Numbered from the stretch's first letter, positions 8,615 through 20,217 are shown. The stretch: 44,830 bases of DNA from an uncultured Actinomycetes bacterium (GCA_903878415.1 CAIRHO010000004.1:1-44830); one strand, 5' to 3'. Translations and numbers: made by a program. Notes: generated from the letters alone by a model not told the origin.

Positions 8615-8958
8615 TTAACTTCTGTGTTCTTTTTTACTTTTTCGGCTAATTTATTAAAAAGCTGCACTGTGTCGTTTGAATAGTCTTGAGTGTTTTGAAT
8701 TGCTCTAACCACAACTAAAGATTTTGTTGGGAGTAAATGGAATTGCTCGCGTGATAAGTGGCGGAGTTGTCGAGTAACTCGGTGACGTGAAACAGATCCG
8801 CCAACCGATTTAGAAACAATAAAACCGATTTTTGTTTCAGTTAAGGATGGCTCAGGTAGAACATAACCAGCAAGTGTGCGTGTAGAAGCTCTAGCCCCGG
8901 ATTTAGTAGTACGAGCGAAGTCGGTGCTAGATGTGAGTCGGTTTAATGACGCAAGCAC
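8611..8958 (-). CDS. rnpA: Ribonuclease P protein component
   Basis: 115-residue basic protein that binds the RNase P RNA and helps trim tRNA 5' ends. The core motif SRHRVTRQLRHL corresponds to the usual RNR basic helix, and the N-terminal FARTTKSGARAST and GFIVSKSVGGSV strands fit. The start is GTG 8958, only three bases after the rpmH stop codon, so its ribosome site must lie inside rpmH. Order rpmH-rnpA-yidD-yidC is universal. Confidence 0.94.
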   Translation of the reverse strand: MLASLNRLTSSTDFARTTKSGARASTRTLAGYVLPEPSLTETKIGFIVSKSVGGSVSRHRVTRQLRHLSREQFHLLPTKSLVVVRAIQNTQDYSNDTVQLFNKLAEKVKKNTEVK

Positions 8959-8961
8959 GAG

Positions 8962-9105
8962 TTACGCGGATGCAGAGATGCGAACGCGACCTTTGGCACG
9001 GCGAGCAGCTAGAACTGCGCGACCACCACGGGTTGCCATACGTGCACGGAAACCATGCTTCTTTGCGCGCCGACGATTGTTCGGCTGGAAGGTGCGCTTT
9101 GTCAT
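8962..9105 (-). CDS. rpmH: 50S ribosomal protein L34
   Basis: 47-codon gene of the large ribosomal subunit. The translation starts [18 protein letters not shown] and has the family signature [23 protein letters not shown] split over residues 18-40. ATG 9105 is preceded by AAAGGAG at a good distance. It is the first gene of the leftward rpmH-rnpA-yidD-yidC-jag-rsmG-parA-parB run. Confidence 0.97.
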   Translation of the reverse strand: MTKRTFQPNNRRRAKKHGFRARMATRGGRAVLAARRAKGRVRISASA

Positions 9106-9427
9106 TTCTTGCTCCTTTGATAATTTAAAACTTTAGATTTTCTGACTTTCGTCCACTCCAAGCGGGTCGAAATGCACCGACCTTTTTTGGGGCCACAGCA
9201 GGGGGTAACGGTAAAGGTCGTGGATAACTATGGTCAAACTGGGGCGTTTCGGGCGGATTTGGAATACTGGTGTGGATAACCACTTGCTTTTATTAGCTTT
9301 TCGCTCTAGTTTTCGGCTCTATCCACAGGAGCCCTCGATATGGGTGGGTTTTGTGGGTTAATAAAGGGTAAAGGTTGGGTTTAGACCACAGCCTGTGGAT
9401 AACTATGTGGATAACGGGGTTGTTTAA
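9106..9427. other. oriC: oriC, left part: DnaA-box cluster between rpmH and dnaA
   Basis: A 322-base non-coding interval. Perfect boxes (TTATCCACA) read on the minus strand at 9271-9279, 9394-9402 and 9406-9414. One-mismatch copies are at 9219-9227 (minus) and 9319-9327 (plus, CTATCCACA). A weaker copy is at 9352-9360. Two boxes sit 12 bases apart just before dnaA, suggesting autoregulation. Gene orientation diverges here (leftward rpmH, rightward dnaA), as expected at a replication origin. The rpmH and dnaA promoters must also lie here; I could not place them securely. Confidence 0.88.
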
Positions 9428-10870
9428 GTGTTGATTGCGAATCAAGGCGTTAGTAAAGACCTAGCCATAGAAGTAGACCTTCAATCTCTATGGTCGGCTG
9501 TTATTGAAAAGGTTTCAATTGACGCGCCTCAACATCGTGCGTTTTTAACTCTTACAAAACCACTTGGATTAATTAAAGGCGAAGGTGGTTCAAATCTTCT
9601 ACTTGCCGCGCCAAATGTTTTCGCGAAAGATGTTTTAGAGAGTCGGCTTCGAGTTGTTTTAAATGATGCTTTGTCGAGCGAGACTGGCGAGCGAATTAAT
9701 ATCGCCGTAACTGTTGATGAGGAATTAGAGAATTTAGAACCAATACAAACCCAAGTAGTTGAAATTGATTTTGATCCAGTTACACCTCGTGCAGGAACTG
9801 GGAGAACAGATTCAATCCCAAGTAAAACAAATGAGCAGTCGCAACTAAACCCAAGATATATTTTTGAAACTTTTGTTATTGGTGCATCAAATCGTTTCGC
9901 ACATGCTGCGGCCGTTGCGGTGGCAGAAGCGCCAGCAAAAGCTTATAACCCGCTATTTATTTACGGTGAATCCGGATTAGGAAAAACCCACTTATTGCAT
10001 GCGATTGGCGCGTACGCGAAAGAGTTGTATGGAGGGCTACGAGTTCATTATGTTTCTAGCGAAGAATTCACAAACGATTTTATTAACTCAATCCGTGACG
10101 ATAAAGCTTCTGTCTTTCAACGTAGGTACCGCGACTTAGATATTTTGTTGGTTGATGATATTCAATTCTTGGAAAACAAAGAAAGAACCCAAGAAGAGTT
10201 CTTTCATACCTTCAACACTTTATATAACGCTAATAAACAAATAGTTATTTCAAGTGACCGGCCGCCGAAACAATTAACAACTTTGGAAGACCGATTACGT
10301 AGTCGGTTTGAGTGGGGTTTGATTACTGATATCCAACCACCAGAATTAGAAACTCGTATTGCGATTCTTAGAAAGAAAGCTGCGCAAGATAAATTAAATG
10401 CACCGGATGATGTTTTGGAATATATCGCGAGCAAAATTTCTACAAACATTCGCGAATTAGAAGGTGCTTTAATCCGTGTAACAGCTTTCGCTAGTTTGAA
10501 TCGTCAAGGAGTTGATCTTTCCCTTGCAGAGATTGTGTTAAAAGATTTAATTCCACGAGAAGGCGGCCCGGAAATCACTGGCGCTACGATCATGGCTCAA
10601 ACTGCTGCTTATTTCAGTCTTAGTGTGGAAGATTTATGTGGTTCTTCTCGTTCCAGAGTTTTAGTAAACGCCCGCCAGATTGCGATGTACCTCTGCCGTG
10701 AATTAACCGAGCTCTCGCTTCCTAAAATCGGACAAGCCTTCGGTGGTCGTGACCATACGACGGTTATGCACGCCGACCGAAAAATCCGCCAATTAATGGC
10801 TGAGCGGAGATCAATTTTTAATCAGGTTACTGAGTTAACGAACCGGATTAAACAACAAGCTCGGGGGTAA
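9428..10870 (+). CDS. dnaA: Chromosomal replication initiator protein DnaA
   Basis: 480-residue AAA+ initiator. Domain I (about 10-85) holds LWSAVIEKV; a linker rich in Thr/Pro/Gln follows. Domain III starts near [21 protein letters not shown], with Walker [12 protein letters not shown] and Walker [21 protein letters not shown]. Domain IV has the box-binding helix-turn-helix [31 protein letters not shown] split across about 430-460. The start is GTG 9428; TTG 9431 is the next codon, and the ribosome site (GGGG at 9416-9419) is weak, so a few codons of doubt remain. Confidence 0.97.
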   Translation: MLIANQGVSKDLAIEVDLQSLWSAVIEKVSIDAPQHRAFLTLTKPLGLIKGEGGSNLLLAAPNVFAKDVLESRLRVVLNDALSSETGERINIAVTVDEELENLEPIQTQVVEIDFDPVTPRAGTGRTDSIPSKTNEQSQLNPRYIFETFVIGASNRFAHAAAVAVAEAPAKAYNPLFIYGESGLGKTHLLHAIGAYAKELYGGLRVHYVSSEEFTNDFINSIRDDKASVFQRRYRDLDILLVDDIQFLENKERTQEEFFHTFNTLYNANKQIVISSDRPPKQLTTLEDRLRSRFEWGLITDIQPPELETRIAILRKKAAQDKLNAPDDVLEYIASKISTNIRELEGALIRVTAFASLNRQGVDLSLAEIVLKDLIPREGGPEITGATIMAQTAAYFSLSVEDLCGSSRSRVLVNARQIAMYLCRELTELSLPKIGQAFGGRDHTTVMHADRKIRQLMAERRSIFNQVTELTNRIKQQARG

Positions 10871-11147
10871 CCCTGCGCACCCCCACCCTGGGGGTAACTT
10901 GTGGATAACTGTGGATAACCTCAGTTATAAAGTGTGTGAGGTAAGTGGATGTATTTTGGAGGAAGTTCTCAAAAATACTTATCCACCTCTTATCCACTGA
11001 TCACCCACAAGGAAAAACGGGTTAGATATATAGGTTGACCTGCGGTTATTGAGGTTACCCACAGATATCTGGTCTGGTTACTACGAATATCTTTATATAT
11101 AGAGAAAGGGTTGTGCGCGAACCACCATCGCACATTAGGTTTACATT
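10871..11147. other. oriC: oriC, right part: DnaA boxes and AT-rich stretch between dnaA and dnaN
   Basis: A 277-base interval. Perfect boxes lie on the minus strand at 10900-10908 and 10910-10918, separated by one base. One-mismatch boxes on the plus strand are at 10979-10987 (TTATCCACC), 10990-10998 (TTATCCACT) and 11055-11063 (TTACCCACA). The boxes therefore point towards each other. An AT-rich run around 11085-11105 (atctttatatatagag) is a candidate unwinding element. Actinobacterial origins usually lie between dnaA and dnaN, so this may be the functional core. Confidence 0.85.
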
Positions 11148-12275
11148 ATGAAATTCACAGTTGAAAGCAATGTTTTAGTTGAAAGCGTTAATTGGGTGTC
11201 GCGGAGTCTTTCTTCCCGTCCGATTATGACCGCGCTTTTAGGAATTGTGATTGATGTAAGTAATGAAGTAACTCTTTCAGCATCCGATTTAGAAACAGCT
11301 GCAAAATCGTCATTTAACGCGGATATAAAAGAAAAAGGAAAAGTTTTAGTTCCAGGAAGATTACTAGCGGAAATCGCACGATCACTTCCAAATAAACCAG
11401 TTGCTTTTGTTTTAGATAACAACCGAGTTCTAGTAACCGCCGGAACTGCGAAATTCACACTTCCCACTCTTCCAATAAACGAATATCCAAACCTACCAAC
11501 AATGCCAGAAAATTCAGGTTTTATTGCAAGTGATGTTTTTGCTACAGCAATCAATCAAGTAGCAATTGCCGCTGGTAAAGATGACTCACTCCCAACACTT
11601 ACTGGGATACATGTTGATATTAATAAAGAAACAATCACTCTTGCTGCAACCGATAGATACCGGTTAGCGGTTCGCGAAATTCAATGGCAACCAAACAATT
11701 TAGATATCGCTACATCAGCACTTTTAAGAGCTCGAACTCTCGCAGATGCCGCGAAATCTTTGGTTGGGATAACTCAAGTTTCATTAGCAGTAGCTCCTAT
11801 AACTGCAACAGAACGGTTGGTTGGTTTTGCTAGCGAAGCCAAAACTATGACATCACGGATGTTGGATGGAACCTTCCCGCCATACCGCCACTTACTTCCT
11901 AGTGAAAGTATTGCGCAAGCAACAATTGAAGTTTCCACATTCTTAGATTCGGTCCGACGAGTGGCTTTAGTTACCGATAAAACCGTTCCACTACGCCTCC
12001 GGTTTGCTGATTCAAAACTTCAACTCGAAGCTGGCGCTGGCGAAGAAGCCCAAGCAACAGAAGAGTTATCAATCATTTACAACGGTGAAGCTATTGATAT
12101 TGCTTTCAACCCAACTTTCTTAATGGATGGCTTACATGCAGTTGGAACTCCGTTTGTACATATTGCATTTACTGGATCAAACAAACCAGCGGTGCTCTCT
12201 GGCAAAAACGAGAAGGATGGCCCAACAGCCGATAATTATCGGTACTTGTTAATGCCAATGCGTTACGCGTCATAA
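11148..12275 (+). CDS. dnaN: DNA polymerase III beta subunit (sliding clamp)
   Basis: 375-residue ring-forming clamp that tethers replicative polymerase to DNA. Three repeated clamp domains are visible (about 1-120, 125-245, 250-375), with the family sequences LVPGRLLAEIARSLP, TDRYRLAVREI and DGTFPPYRHLLP. The final residues YRYLLMPMR carry the usual LxPxR end. Start ATG 11148 has no strong ribosome site. It is followed after 20 bases by recF. Confidence 0.96.
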   Translation: MKFTVESNVLVESVNWVSRSLSSRPIMTALLGIVIDVSNEVTLSASDLETAAKSSFNADIKEKGKVLVPGRLLAEIARSLPNKPVAFVLDNNRVLVTAGTAKFTLPTLPINEYPNLPTMPENSGFIASDVFATAINQVAIAAGKDDSLPTLTGIHVDINKETITLAATDRYRLAVREIQWQPNNLDIATSALLRARTLADAAKSLVGITQVSLAVAPITATERLVGFASEAKTMTSRMLDGTFPPYRHLLPSESIAQATIEVSTFLDSVRRVALVTDKTVPLRLRFADSKLQLEAGAGEEAQATEELSIIYNGEAIDIAFNPTFLMDGLHAVGTPFVHIAFTGSNKPAVLSGKNEKDGPTADNYRYLLMPMRYAS

Positions 12276-12295
12276 TTTTATTAAGTTAATTAACT

Positions 12296-13384
12296 GTGCA
12301 CATCACACATCTATCTTTACAAGACTTTAGATCCTATAAAGCTTTAGAACTGCCATTAGATCCAAAACAAACCATTTTTATCGGAGATAACGGCGAAGGC
12401 AAAACTAATATTATTGAAGCGATAATGTATTTGTCATTACTTTCATCACATCGGGTATCTCAAGACGTGCCGTTAATAAAATTAGGGGCGGAGCGGGCAT
12501 ATATCCGAGCTAAAGTTCTACAAGATGACCGGTCCCAATTAATAGAGTTAGAAATTAATACCAACAAAGCCAACCGAGCCAAAATTAACCAAAACCCAGT
12601 AAGAAGTCAGAAAGAAATTTTAGGAATTACCCAAGCAATAGCTTTCTCACCAGAAGATCTAGATTTAGTTAGAGGCGACCCAACAGAACGCCGGGCGTTT
12701 GTTGATCAATTATTAATCCAACGAAACCCACGAATGTCTGGAGTTATTACAGATTACGAGCGGGCTTTAAAACAACGTAACGCGCTACTAAAAAGTCGAG
12801 CCTCAATCCAATCATTAGAACCATGGGATGAACATTTGATTAAATTTGGTGCTGAGTTAGTGGCTAGCCGAATTGAATTAATCGAAGCGCTAAAAACGTT
12901 TTTTATTGCAGCTTATAGAAACCTAGCTGAGAAAAAACCGGCCAGGATTGCTTATAAATCAAATATCGACAACCTTTCAAATAACCGAGAAACAAATCAA
13001 AAGTTACTTAAACTAAAACTTTTAGATGTTAGAGATCAAGAACGAGAACGAGGTATAACTTTAGTTGGGCCGCACCGCGATGATGTTTTACTCTCATTAG
13101 GAGAACACCAAGTAAAAGGATACGCAAGCCATGGTGAGTCATGGTCTATCGCACTTGCACTTCGTCTATCGTCTTTTCAATTACTAAAAGAGGAAGGCAA
13201 TCGGCCAATTTTAATTTTAGATGATGTATTTTCTGAACTAGACGAAACACGTCGAGAGAAACTTGTGCAATTAGCGGAAGAGGCCGAACAAACATTTATA
13301 ACAGTTGCGGTCGAAAGCGACTTACCTAAAAATCTAAATGGTGTTCGATATTTAGTTAAATCTGGCACGGTTAAAAAATTATGA
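12296..13384 (+). CDS. recF: DNA replication and repair protein RecF
   Basis: 362-residue SMC-like ATPase acting in gap repair with RecO/RecR. N-terminal HITHLSLQDFRSYKALEL, Walker A GDNGEGKTNIIEA (about 31-43), the signature SHGESWSIALALRL and Walker B PILILDDVFSELD are all present. GTG 12296 gives the standard N-terminus. Its TGA overlaps the start of the next gene by four bases (ATGA). Confidence 0.96.
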   Translation: MHITHLSLQDFRSYKALELPLDPKQTIFIGDNGEGKTNIIEAIMYLSLLSSHRVSQDVPLIKLGAERAYIRAKVLQDDRSQLIELEINTNKANRAKINQNPVRSQKEILGITQAIAFSPEDLDLVRGDPTERRAFVDQLLIQRNPRMSGVITDYERALKQRNALLKSRASIQSLEPWDEHLIKFGAELVASRIELIEALKTFFIAAYRNLAEKKPARIAYKSNIDNLSNNRETNQKLLKLKLLDVRDQERERGITLVGPHRDDVLLSLGEHQVKGYASHGESWSIALALRLSSFQLLKEEGNRPILILDDVFSELDETRREKLVQLAEEAEQTFITVAVESDLPKNLNGVRYLVKSGTVKKL

Positions 13385-13848
13385 GTGAACCAAAATCTAA
13401 ACGCGATATCGCGCGTGAATTGTTTCGCGCTTACAAAACCCAAATTCGCAAACCAAGAAAAATTGTGGAGCTTGAAGAACGTGTAAATACTTCTGACCCA
13501 CAACCACTAAGTACAGTTTTTAATGAAATTATTGCTAACCGGGATTGGCGCCAAGGAATCGCTGAAGGTAATTTATTTAGCGATTGGGAGAAAGTTGTTG
13601 GTGAAGATATTGCTCAACATTCAAACCCAATTACTTTGCTTGATGGAAAACTAACAATTCAAACTTCTTCAACAGCTTGGGCAACTCAACTTCGCTTAAT
13701 TTCAAATGATCTTTTAAAAACACTTCAACAAAGCGCGCCAGGTGCTTTAGTTGAAGAATTAGTTGTGATCGGACCACACGCCCCATCTTGGAAACGCGGC
13801 CTTCGAACCATCCGTGGCGCAAAAGGGCCAAGAGACACTTACGGTTGA
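13381..13848 (+). CDS. dciA: DUF721 protein, DciA-type replicative helicase loader
   Basis: 155 residues. The DUF721 core (about 45-140) shows WRQGIAEGNLFSDWEKVVGEDIAQHS, split here as a W-containing helix, then LTIQTSSTAWATQLRLIS and a KH-like end. DUF721 proteins (DciA) load the replicative helicase DnaB in bacteria that lack DnaC/DnaI. The conserved place between recF and gyrB in actinobacteria supports this. The N-terminal ~45 residues are basic and probably flexible. It is translationally coupled to recF through ATGA. Confidence 0.88.
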   Translation: MSEPKSKRDIARELFRAYKTQIRKPRKIVELEERVNTSDPQPLSTVFNEIIANRDWRQGIAEGNLFSDWEKVVGEDIAQHSNPITLLDGKLTIQTSSTAWATQLRLISNDLLKTLQQSAPGALVEELVVIGPHAPSWKRGLRTIRGAKGPRDTYG

Positions 13849-13972
13849 TCGCCCACTAGGGAGCCTCACCCTGCGCTTAATAATCGCCCTAATCCACCAT
13901 AGAAGGCTTTTTTGGGCTATCGCTCTTTCCAAAACCCACTAGGATTACGGACGAAACCCCAGTAAAAACTGA

Positions 13973-16021
<2,049 letters not shown>

Positions 16022-16044
16022 TAAAAAGAAACCAGGAGAATAAA

Positions 16045-18513
16045 TTGGAAGAGCAATTACCGATTACTGATCGCGTAGAGGTTGTAGATCTACAAGTCGA
16101 GATGGCGCGTTCATATCTCGATTATGCGATGAGCGTTATTGTCGGTCGCGCACTCCCAGATATCCGGGATGGTTTAAAACCAGTTCACCGCCGCGTGCTT
16201 TATGCGATGTACGACGCTGGTTATCGGCCAGATAAGGGTTACTACAAATCTTCACGCATCGTCGGTGACGTTATGGGTAATTACCACCCGCATGGAGATG
16301 GCGCGATTTATGACACTTTAGTTCGGTTAGCTCAACATTGGTCACTTCGTTATCCACTTGTTGACGGCAATGGAAACTTTGGTTCACCTGGTAATGATCC
16401 GGCTGCAGCGATGCGTTATACAGAAGCGCGTTTGGATTCACTCGCCATGGAAATCATGCGCGATATTGACGAAGGCACGGTTGATTTTGTTTCCAACTAC
16501 GACGGCAGATCCCAAGAACCAGTTGTACTTCCGAGCCGTTTCCCAAACTTATTAGTTAATGGTTCTGCCGGTATCGCTGTTGGTATGGCGACCAACATCC
16601 CGCCACACAATCTCCGGGAAATATGTAGCGCTGTGCAATGGGCCTTAGACAATCCAGATGCATCACCCGAAGATTCCTTAACCACAATGCTAGGAATTGT
16701 AAAAGGGCCAGATTTCCCAACTAAGGGTTTAATTGTTGGGCGCAAAGGAATTGAAGATGCATACCGAACTGGGCGTGGTTCCATAATTATGCGTGCTGTA
16801 ATTGAAGTTGAAGAAATTAATAAACGTACATGTTTAGTTGTAACCGAACTTCCTTATCAAGTTAACCCAGATAATTTAGCTTTAAAGATCGCAGAATTAG
16901 TAAAAGATGGGAAAATTAAAGGTATTGCAGATGTTCGCGACGAAGGCAATGAACGCTTAGGGCAACGATTAGTTGTAGTGCTTCGTAACGACGCGGTAGC
17001 AAAAGTGGTTATTAACAATCTTTATAAACAAACACAATTACAAGATTCGTTTGGCGCGAACATGTTGGCCCTTGTTGATGGAGTACCTAGAACTCTTAAA
17101 TTAAATGAGTTTGTTCGTTATTACATTGACCACCAAATTGAAGTTATTGTTCGAAGAACTAAATACCGATTAAGCGAGAAAGAAAAACGCGCTCATATTT
17201 TGGGCGGTTATTTAAAAGCCCTAGATGCGCTAGATGCAGTAATTGCATTAATTCGCGCCAGCGCTAACTCTGATGCAGCTCGAGAAGGTTTGATGAAACT
17301 TCTTGAGGTAGATGAAATCCAAGCTAATGCTATTTTGGATATGCAACTTCGTCGCCTTGCTGCTTTAGAACGACAAAAAATTATTGATGAATTTGACGGC
17401 CTCATGGCTGACATTGTTGAGTTAAATGAAATCTTAGCTAGCCCGGAAAAACAACGTTCTATTATCAAAAACGAACTTCTTGAACTTACAGAGAAGTACG
17501 GAGATGATCGTCGTACCCAAATAATTGCCGGCGATACTGATTTATCAGTAGAAGATTTAATTCCAGATCAAGATGTAGTTGTAACAATTACTCGAGGTGG
17601 GTATTCAAAACGAACTAAGGCCGATGCGTACCGAGCCCAAAAACGAGGCGGTAAAGGCGTTAAAGGTGCCTCATTAAAACAAGATGACATTGTCGAACAC
17701 TTCTTTACAGCGTCAACACACGATTGGTTGCTTTTCTTAACTAACCAAGGTCGGGTTTATCGCGCAAAAGTTCACGAGTTGCCAGATGCTGGAAGAGATG
17801 CCCGCGGCCAACATGTCGCGAATTTATTAGCATTCAAACCGGATGAGACCATAGCGTCTGTAATTGGAATTAGAGATTATCAATCACTGCCACATTTAGT
17901 TATCGCAACAAGAAGCGGAGTTGTTAAGAAGAGCCCACTTGTTGAATACGACTCAAATCGCACTGGTGGACTTATCGCAATTTCATTACGGGATGGCGAT
18001 GAAGTTGTATCTGCTTCCGCAATTACATCTTCCGATGAGATTTTATTAATATCACGCAAAGGAATGTCACTTCGGTTCACTGCAGATGATGAATCGCTGC
18101 GGCCAATGGGACGCTCCGCAACCGGAGTTATAGGAATGAAGTTCCGTAAAGATGATGAACTATTAACAATGGTTTCAATCCCAAAAAACTCCGATGATGT
18201 AAAACAGTATGTATTAACAGCGACAGACGGCGGTTTTGGAAAACGAACACCACTTGCTGAATATCGTTCGCAAGGTCGTGGCGGCATCGGCGTTAAAGCT
18301 GCAAAAATTGATGAAGGATCTCGCGGTATTTTGGTTGGAGCGTTAATCGTTAACGATAGTGATGAAATTCTTGCAATTACATCTAGTGGCAGCGTCATGC
18401 GAACCGAAGTTTCACAAGTGCGTGAAACTGGTCGCGACACAATGGGAGTTCGATTGGTGAACTTAAACGATGGCATAACTGTCGTTTCACTAACGAAAGT
18501 AAGCGAGGAATAA
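16045..18513 (+). CDS. gyrA: DNA gyrase subunit A
   Basis: 822-residue DNA-cleaving subunit. The catalytic tyrosine is Y125 in [10 protein letters not shown]. The quinolone region reads [10 protein letters not shown]: the residue matching E. coli Ser83 is Gly86 here, while the acidic D90 is kept. The C-terminal wrapping domain has the GyrA box [10 protein letters not shown] and several six-blade repeats (e.g. [18 protein letters not shown]). The start is TTG 16045 with AGGAG at 16034-16038. It lies 23 bases after gyrB, so the two are co-transcribed. Confidence 0.97.
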   Translation: MEEQLPITDRVEVVDLQVEMARSYLDYAMSVIVGRALPDIRDGLKPVHRRVLYAMYDAGYRPDKGYYKSSRIVGDVMGNYHPHGDGAIYDTLVRLAQHWSLRYPLVDGNGNFGSPGNDPAAAMRYTEARLDSLAMEIMRDIDEGTVDFVSNYDGRSQEPVVLPSRFPNLLVNGSAGIAVGMATNIPPHNLREICSAVQWALDNPDASPEDSLTTMLGIVKGPDFPTKGLIVGRKGIEDAYRTGRGSIIMRAVIEVEEINKRTCLVVTELPYQVNPDNLALKIAELVKDGKIKGIADVRDEGNERLGQRLVVVLRNDAVAKVVINNLYKQTQLQDSFGANMLALVDGVPRTLKLNEFVRYYIDHQIEVIVRRTKYRLSEKEKRAHILGGYLKALDALDAVIALIRASANSDAAREGLMKLLEVDEIQANAILDMQLRRLAALERQKIIDEFDGLMADIVELNEILASPEKQRSIIKNELLELTEKYGDDRRTQIIAGDTDLSVEDLIPDQDVVVTITRGGYSKRTKADAYRAQKRGGKGVKGASLKQDDIVEHFFTASTHDWLLFLTNQGRVYRAKVHELPDAGRDARGQHVANLLAFKPDETIASVIGIRDYQSLPHLVIATRSGVVKKSPLVEYDSNRTGGLIAISLRDGDEVVSASAITSSDEILLISRKGMSLRFTADDESLRPMGRSATGVIGMKFRKDDELLTMVSIPKNSDDVKQYVLTATDGGFGKRTPLAEYRSQGRGGIGVKAAKIDEGSRGILVGALIVNDSDEILAITSSGSVMRTEVSQVRETGRDTMGVRLVNLNDGITVVSLTKVSEE

Positions 18514-18585
18514 CGCACTTTTGGTTGCTACCAATTGTTCGGGTAATCTTGCGCCTCGCACTGATCCAAGTCAGGGCGAAAAGTA

Positions 18586-18660
18586 GGGCCTATAGCTCAG
18601 CCTGGTTAGAGCGCTTCCCTGATAAGGAAGAGGTCAGTGGTTCGAGTCCACTTAGGCCCA
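18586..18660 (+). tRNA. ileT: tRNA-Ile (anticodon GAT)
   Basis: 75-base cloverleaf. The acceptor GGGCCTA pairs with TAGGCCC, the D arm contains AGCTCAG-CCTGGTTAGAGC, the anticodon stem CTTCC/GGAAG encloses loop CTGATAA with anticodon GAT at 18621-18623, and the T loop is TTCGAGT. Discriminator A; CCA is not encoded. gyrA-ileT-alaT order is conserved in actinobacteria. Confidence 0.96.
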
Positions 18661-18662
18661 CA

Positions 18663-18684
18663 CTCGTTAGCAACGAGGTTTCTT
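18663..18684 (+). terminator. Hairpin after tRNA-Ile, terminator or processing site
   Basis: CTCGTT (18663-18668) and AACGAG (18672-18677) form a perfect 6-base-pair stem with a three-base loop, followed by GTTTCTT. The T tract is short, so termination is weak at best; it may only define the tRNA 3' trailer. Confidence 0.35.
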
Positions 18685-18733
18685 ACGATTTGCATTTTAA
18701 AGTCTTAGGAAATAGTTTTACCGAAAGCAATTT

Positions 18734-18806
18734 GGGGACCTAGCTCAATTGGTAGAGCACCGCCTTTGCAAGGCGGGGGTTAGGGGTTCGATTCCCCTGG
18801 TCTCCA
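18734..18806 (+). tRNA. alaT: tRNA-Ala (anticodon TGC)
   Basis: 73-base cloverleaf. The acceptor GGGGACC pairs with GGTCTCC (one G-T pair), the anticodon stem CCGCC/GGCGG encloses TTTGCAA with anticodon TGC, and the T loop is TTCGATT. Discriminator A at 18806; CCA is not encoded. The next gene's GTG begins at 18808. Confidence 0.96.
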
Positions 18807-18807
18807 C

Positions 18808-19332
18808 GTGACTAACACACCAAACTCAAAAGCAACTCTGCACACCAACAAAGGTGACATTGTTGTCGATTTATTTCCTAACCATGCGCCAAAAACTGTT
18901 GCAAACTTTGTAGAACTTGCCAGCGGCTCCCGCGAATGGGTTGATCCACGTACTGGATATAAAACTTCAGAAAAACTTTACGACGGCACAGTTTTTCATC
19001 GAGTAATTAAAGGTTTTATGATTCAAGGCGGCGATCCACTTGGCCAAGGAACTGGCGGACCCGGATATAAATTTGCTGACGAATTTCATCCAGAACTAAA
19101 TTTTGATCGCCCTTATTTGTTAGCAATGGCTAATAGTGGTCCAGGAACAAATGGTTCACAATTCTTCATTACAGTCGCTGCGACTGCTTGGTTGAACCGT
19201 AAACACAGCATTTTTGGCGAAGTTACAGACGCTGCAAGCCAAGCTGTTGTGGATGCAATAGCTACCACCGCTACCGGAGCACAAGATCGACCAATTGAAG
19301 CGGTAAAAATTAATTCTGTTTCGCTAAGTTAA
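18808..19332 (+). CDS. ppiA: Cyclophilin-type peptidyl-prolyl cis-trans isomerase
   Basis: 174-residue cytoplasmic cyclophilin (no signal peptide) that speeds proline isomerisation. The family core reads [26 protein letters not shown] (two pieces), with the catalytic Arg in FHRVI, then [21 protein letters not shown] and the late [10 protein letters not shown]. The start is GTG 18808, which begins two bases after the last base of tRNA-Ala. No other start codon fits the expected N-terminus [11 protein letters not shown], and no ribosome site exists outside the tRNA. Mycobacterium also has ppiA soon after alaT. Confidence 0.95.
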   Translation: MTNTPNSKATLHTNKGDIVVDLFPNHAPKTVANFVELASGSREWVDPRTGYKTSEKLYDGTVFHRVIKGFMIQGGDPLGQGTGGPGYKFADEFHPELNFDRPYLLAMANSGPGTNGSQFFITVAATAWLNRKHSIFGEVTDAASQAVVDAIATTATGAQDRPIEAVKINSVSLS

Positions 19333-19351
19333 TTATTTCTTATTTAATAAC

Positions 19352-19894
19352 GTGAAACGGTTTGCAACAGATTCATTAACAAATTTAATTCTGGTAATAA
19401 TTGCCGGCAGTTATTTATTGCAAATGATTATCCCCGGATATGAATCCGCGCTTTTATTAGCTAAAGATCCAGTTATCAATGGTGAGTACTACCGAATTCT
19501 CACAGTAGCGCTATTGCATGGTGGGCTACTTCATTTAGGATTTAACCTTTACTCGCTCCACTTGCTCGGCACACCGGTCGAAGCTTTTTTCGGCAAAGGT
19601 CGGTATCTCACAATCTTTATCGGCTCACTAATCGCAGCTTCATTAGCTTCACTAACTTTCAATCCACCATACGTGTATTCAATTGGCGCTTCCGGAGCGA
19701 TCTTCGGATTATTTGGTGCACTCGCTGTTGGTGGGAAACGGATGGGTGTAGATTTCCGAAGCATTGGAACAATTGTCGCGATTAATTTCGCCCTCGGTTT
19801 TATAATGAGCGGAATTGATTGGCACGCACATTTAGGCGGCTTACTTGGCGGCGCGGCAGTTACTTGGGTTTTACAGAGAACCAGAGAGCGCTAA
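19352..19894 (+). CDS. Rhomboid family intramembrane serine protease
   Basis: 180-residue protein with about six membrane helices. The catalytic serine is in GASGAIFGLFGA (about residue 115) and the catalytic histidine in DWHAHLGGLLGG (about residue 157). The HGGLLHLGFNLYSLHLLG helix is the typical rhomboid segment with conserved His and Asn. It lacks the N-terminal cytoplasmic domain found in some relatives. The start GTG 19352 lies 19 bases after ppiA. Substrates are unknown. Confidence 0.93.
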   Translation: MKRFATDSLTNLILVIIAGSYLLQMIIPGYESALLLAKDPVINGEYYRILTVALLHGGLLHLGFNLYSLHLLGTPVEAFFGKGRYLTIFIGSLIAASLASLTFNPPYVYSIGASGAIFGLFGALAVGGKRMGVDFRSIGTIVAINFALGFIMSGIDWHAHLGGLLGGAAVTWVLQRTRER

Positions 19895-19897
19895 AAG

Positions 19898-19928
19898 TTA
19901 TACACAGCTTTATCCACACTGTGGAGAA
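19898..19928. promoter_or_regulatory. DnaA-box cluster between rhomboid gene and crgA
   Basis: Three DnaA-box-like nonamers in 31 bases: TTATACACA at 19898-19906 (plus), TTATCCACA at 19910-19918 (plus, perfect) and TTCTCCACA on the minus strand at 19920-19928. The last two make the inverted repeat TCCACA-C-TGTGGA. The interval lies between convergent genes, so it is unlikely to be a promoter for either. It resembles DnaA-titration or origin-control sites; function is inferred. Confidence 0.6.
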
Positions 19929-19956
19929 TTACAATGGTGTAATTAATAAATAGGTA

Positions 19957-20217
19957 TTAACGCCATTTAGTGGCGAGTGAGAAGCCCACGCCAATAAAAG
20001 CAAAACCGACCAACATATTCCAAGCACCAATATTTGGGATTGGATAGGCGGTCTGTGAGATGTAGAAGACCACAATCCAGAGCAGACCGAGAAGGAAGGC
20101 AGCGACCATAACTGGGGCTAACCAAGCTGGACTTTCTACCGGGCCGGATTCCTGCTCCAATATCTCTGCAGGGATGTAGTTATCTTTCTTCTTCTTGCGG
20201 ACTTTTGATGTAGGCAT
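19957..20217 (-). CDS. crgA: Cell division protein CrgA
   Basis: 86-residue actinobacterial septation protein that helps recruit FtsI/FtsQ-type partners to the divisome. It has a basic N-terminus (SKVRKKKKDNYIP), then two membrane helices (about 32-53 and 64-82), the family sequence NIGAWNMLVGFAFIGVGFSL and the end ATKWR. Position near ppiA and trpG/pknB is conserved. ATG 20217 is the start. Confidence 0.93.
   Translation of the reverse strand: MPTSKVRKKKKDNYIPAEILEQESGPVESPAWLAPVMVAAFLLGLLWIVVFYISQTAYPIPNIGAWNMLVGFAFIGVGFSLATKWR

Noticed and set aside
8781-8794. parS-like half site in rnpA (ACGTGAAACA)
   Set aside because: Only one half matches; 12 of 16 positions overall.
18525-18743. 72-codon open frame across tRNA-Ile
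   Set aside because: It runs through a complete tRNA gene and has no family features.
18801-18813. CACGTG at the tRNA-Ala/ppiA junction as parS
   Set aside because: Flanking bases do not match; it is the tRNA end plus a GTG start.
19350-19358. ACGTGAAAC near the rhomboid start as parS
   Set aside because: The left half does not match the palindrome.
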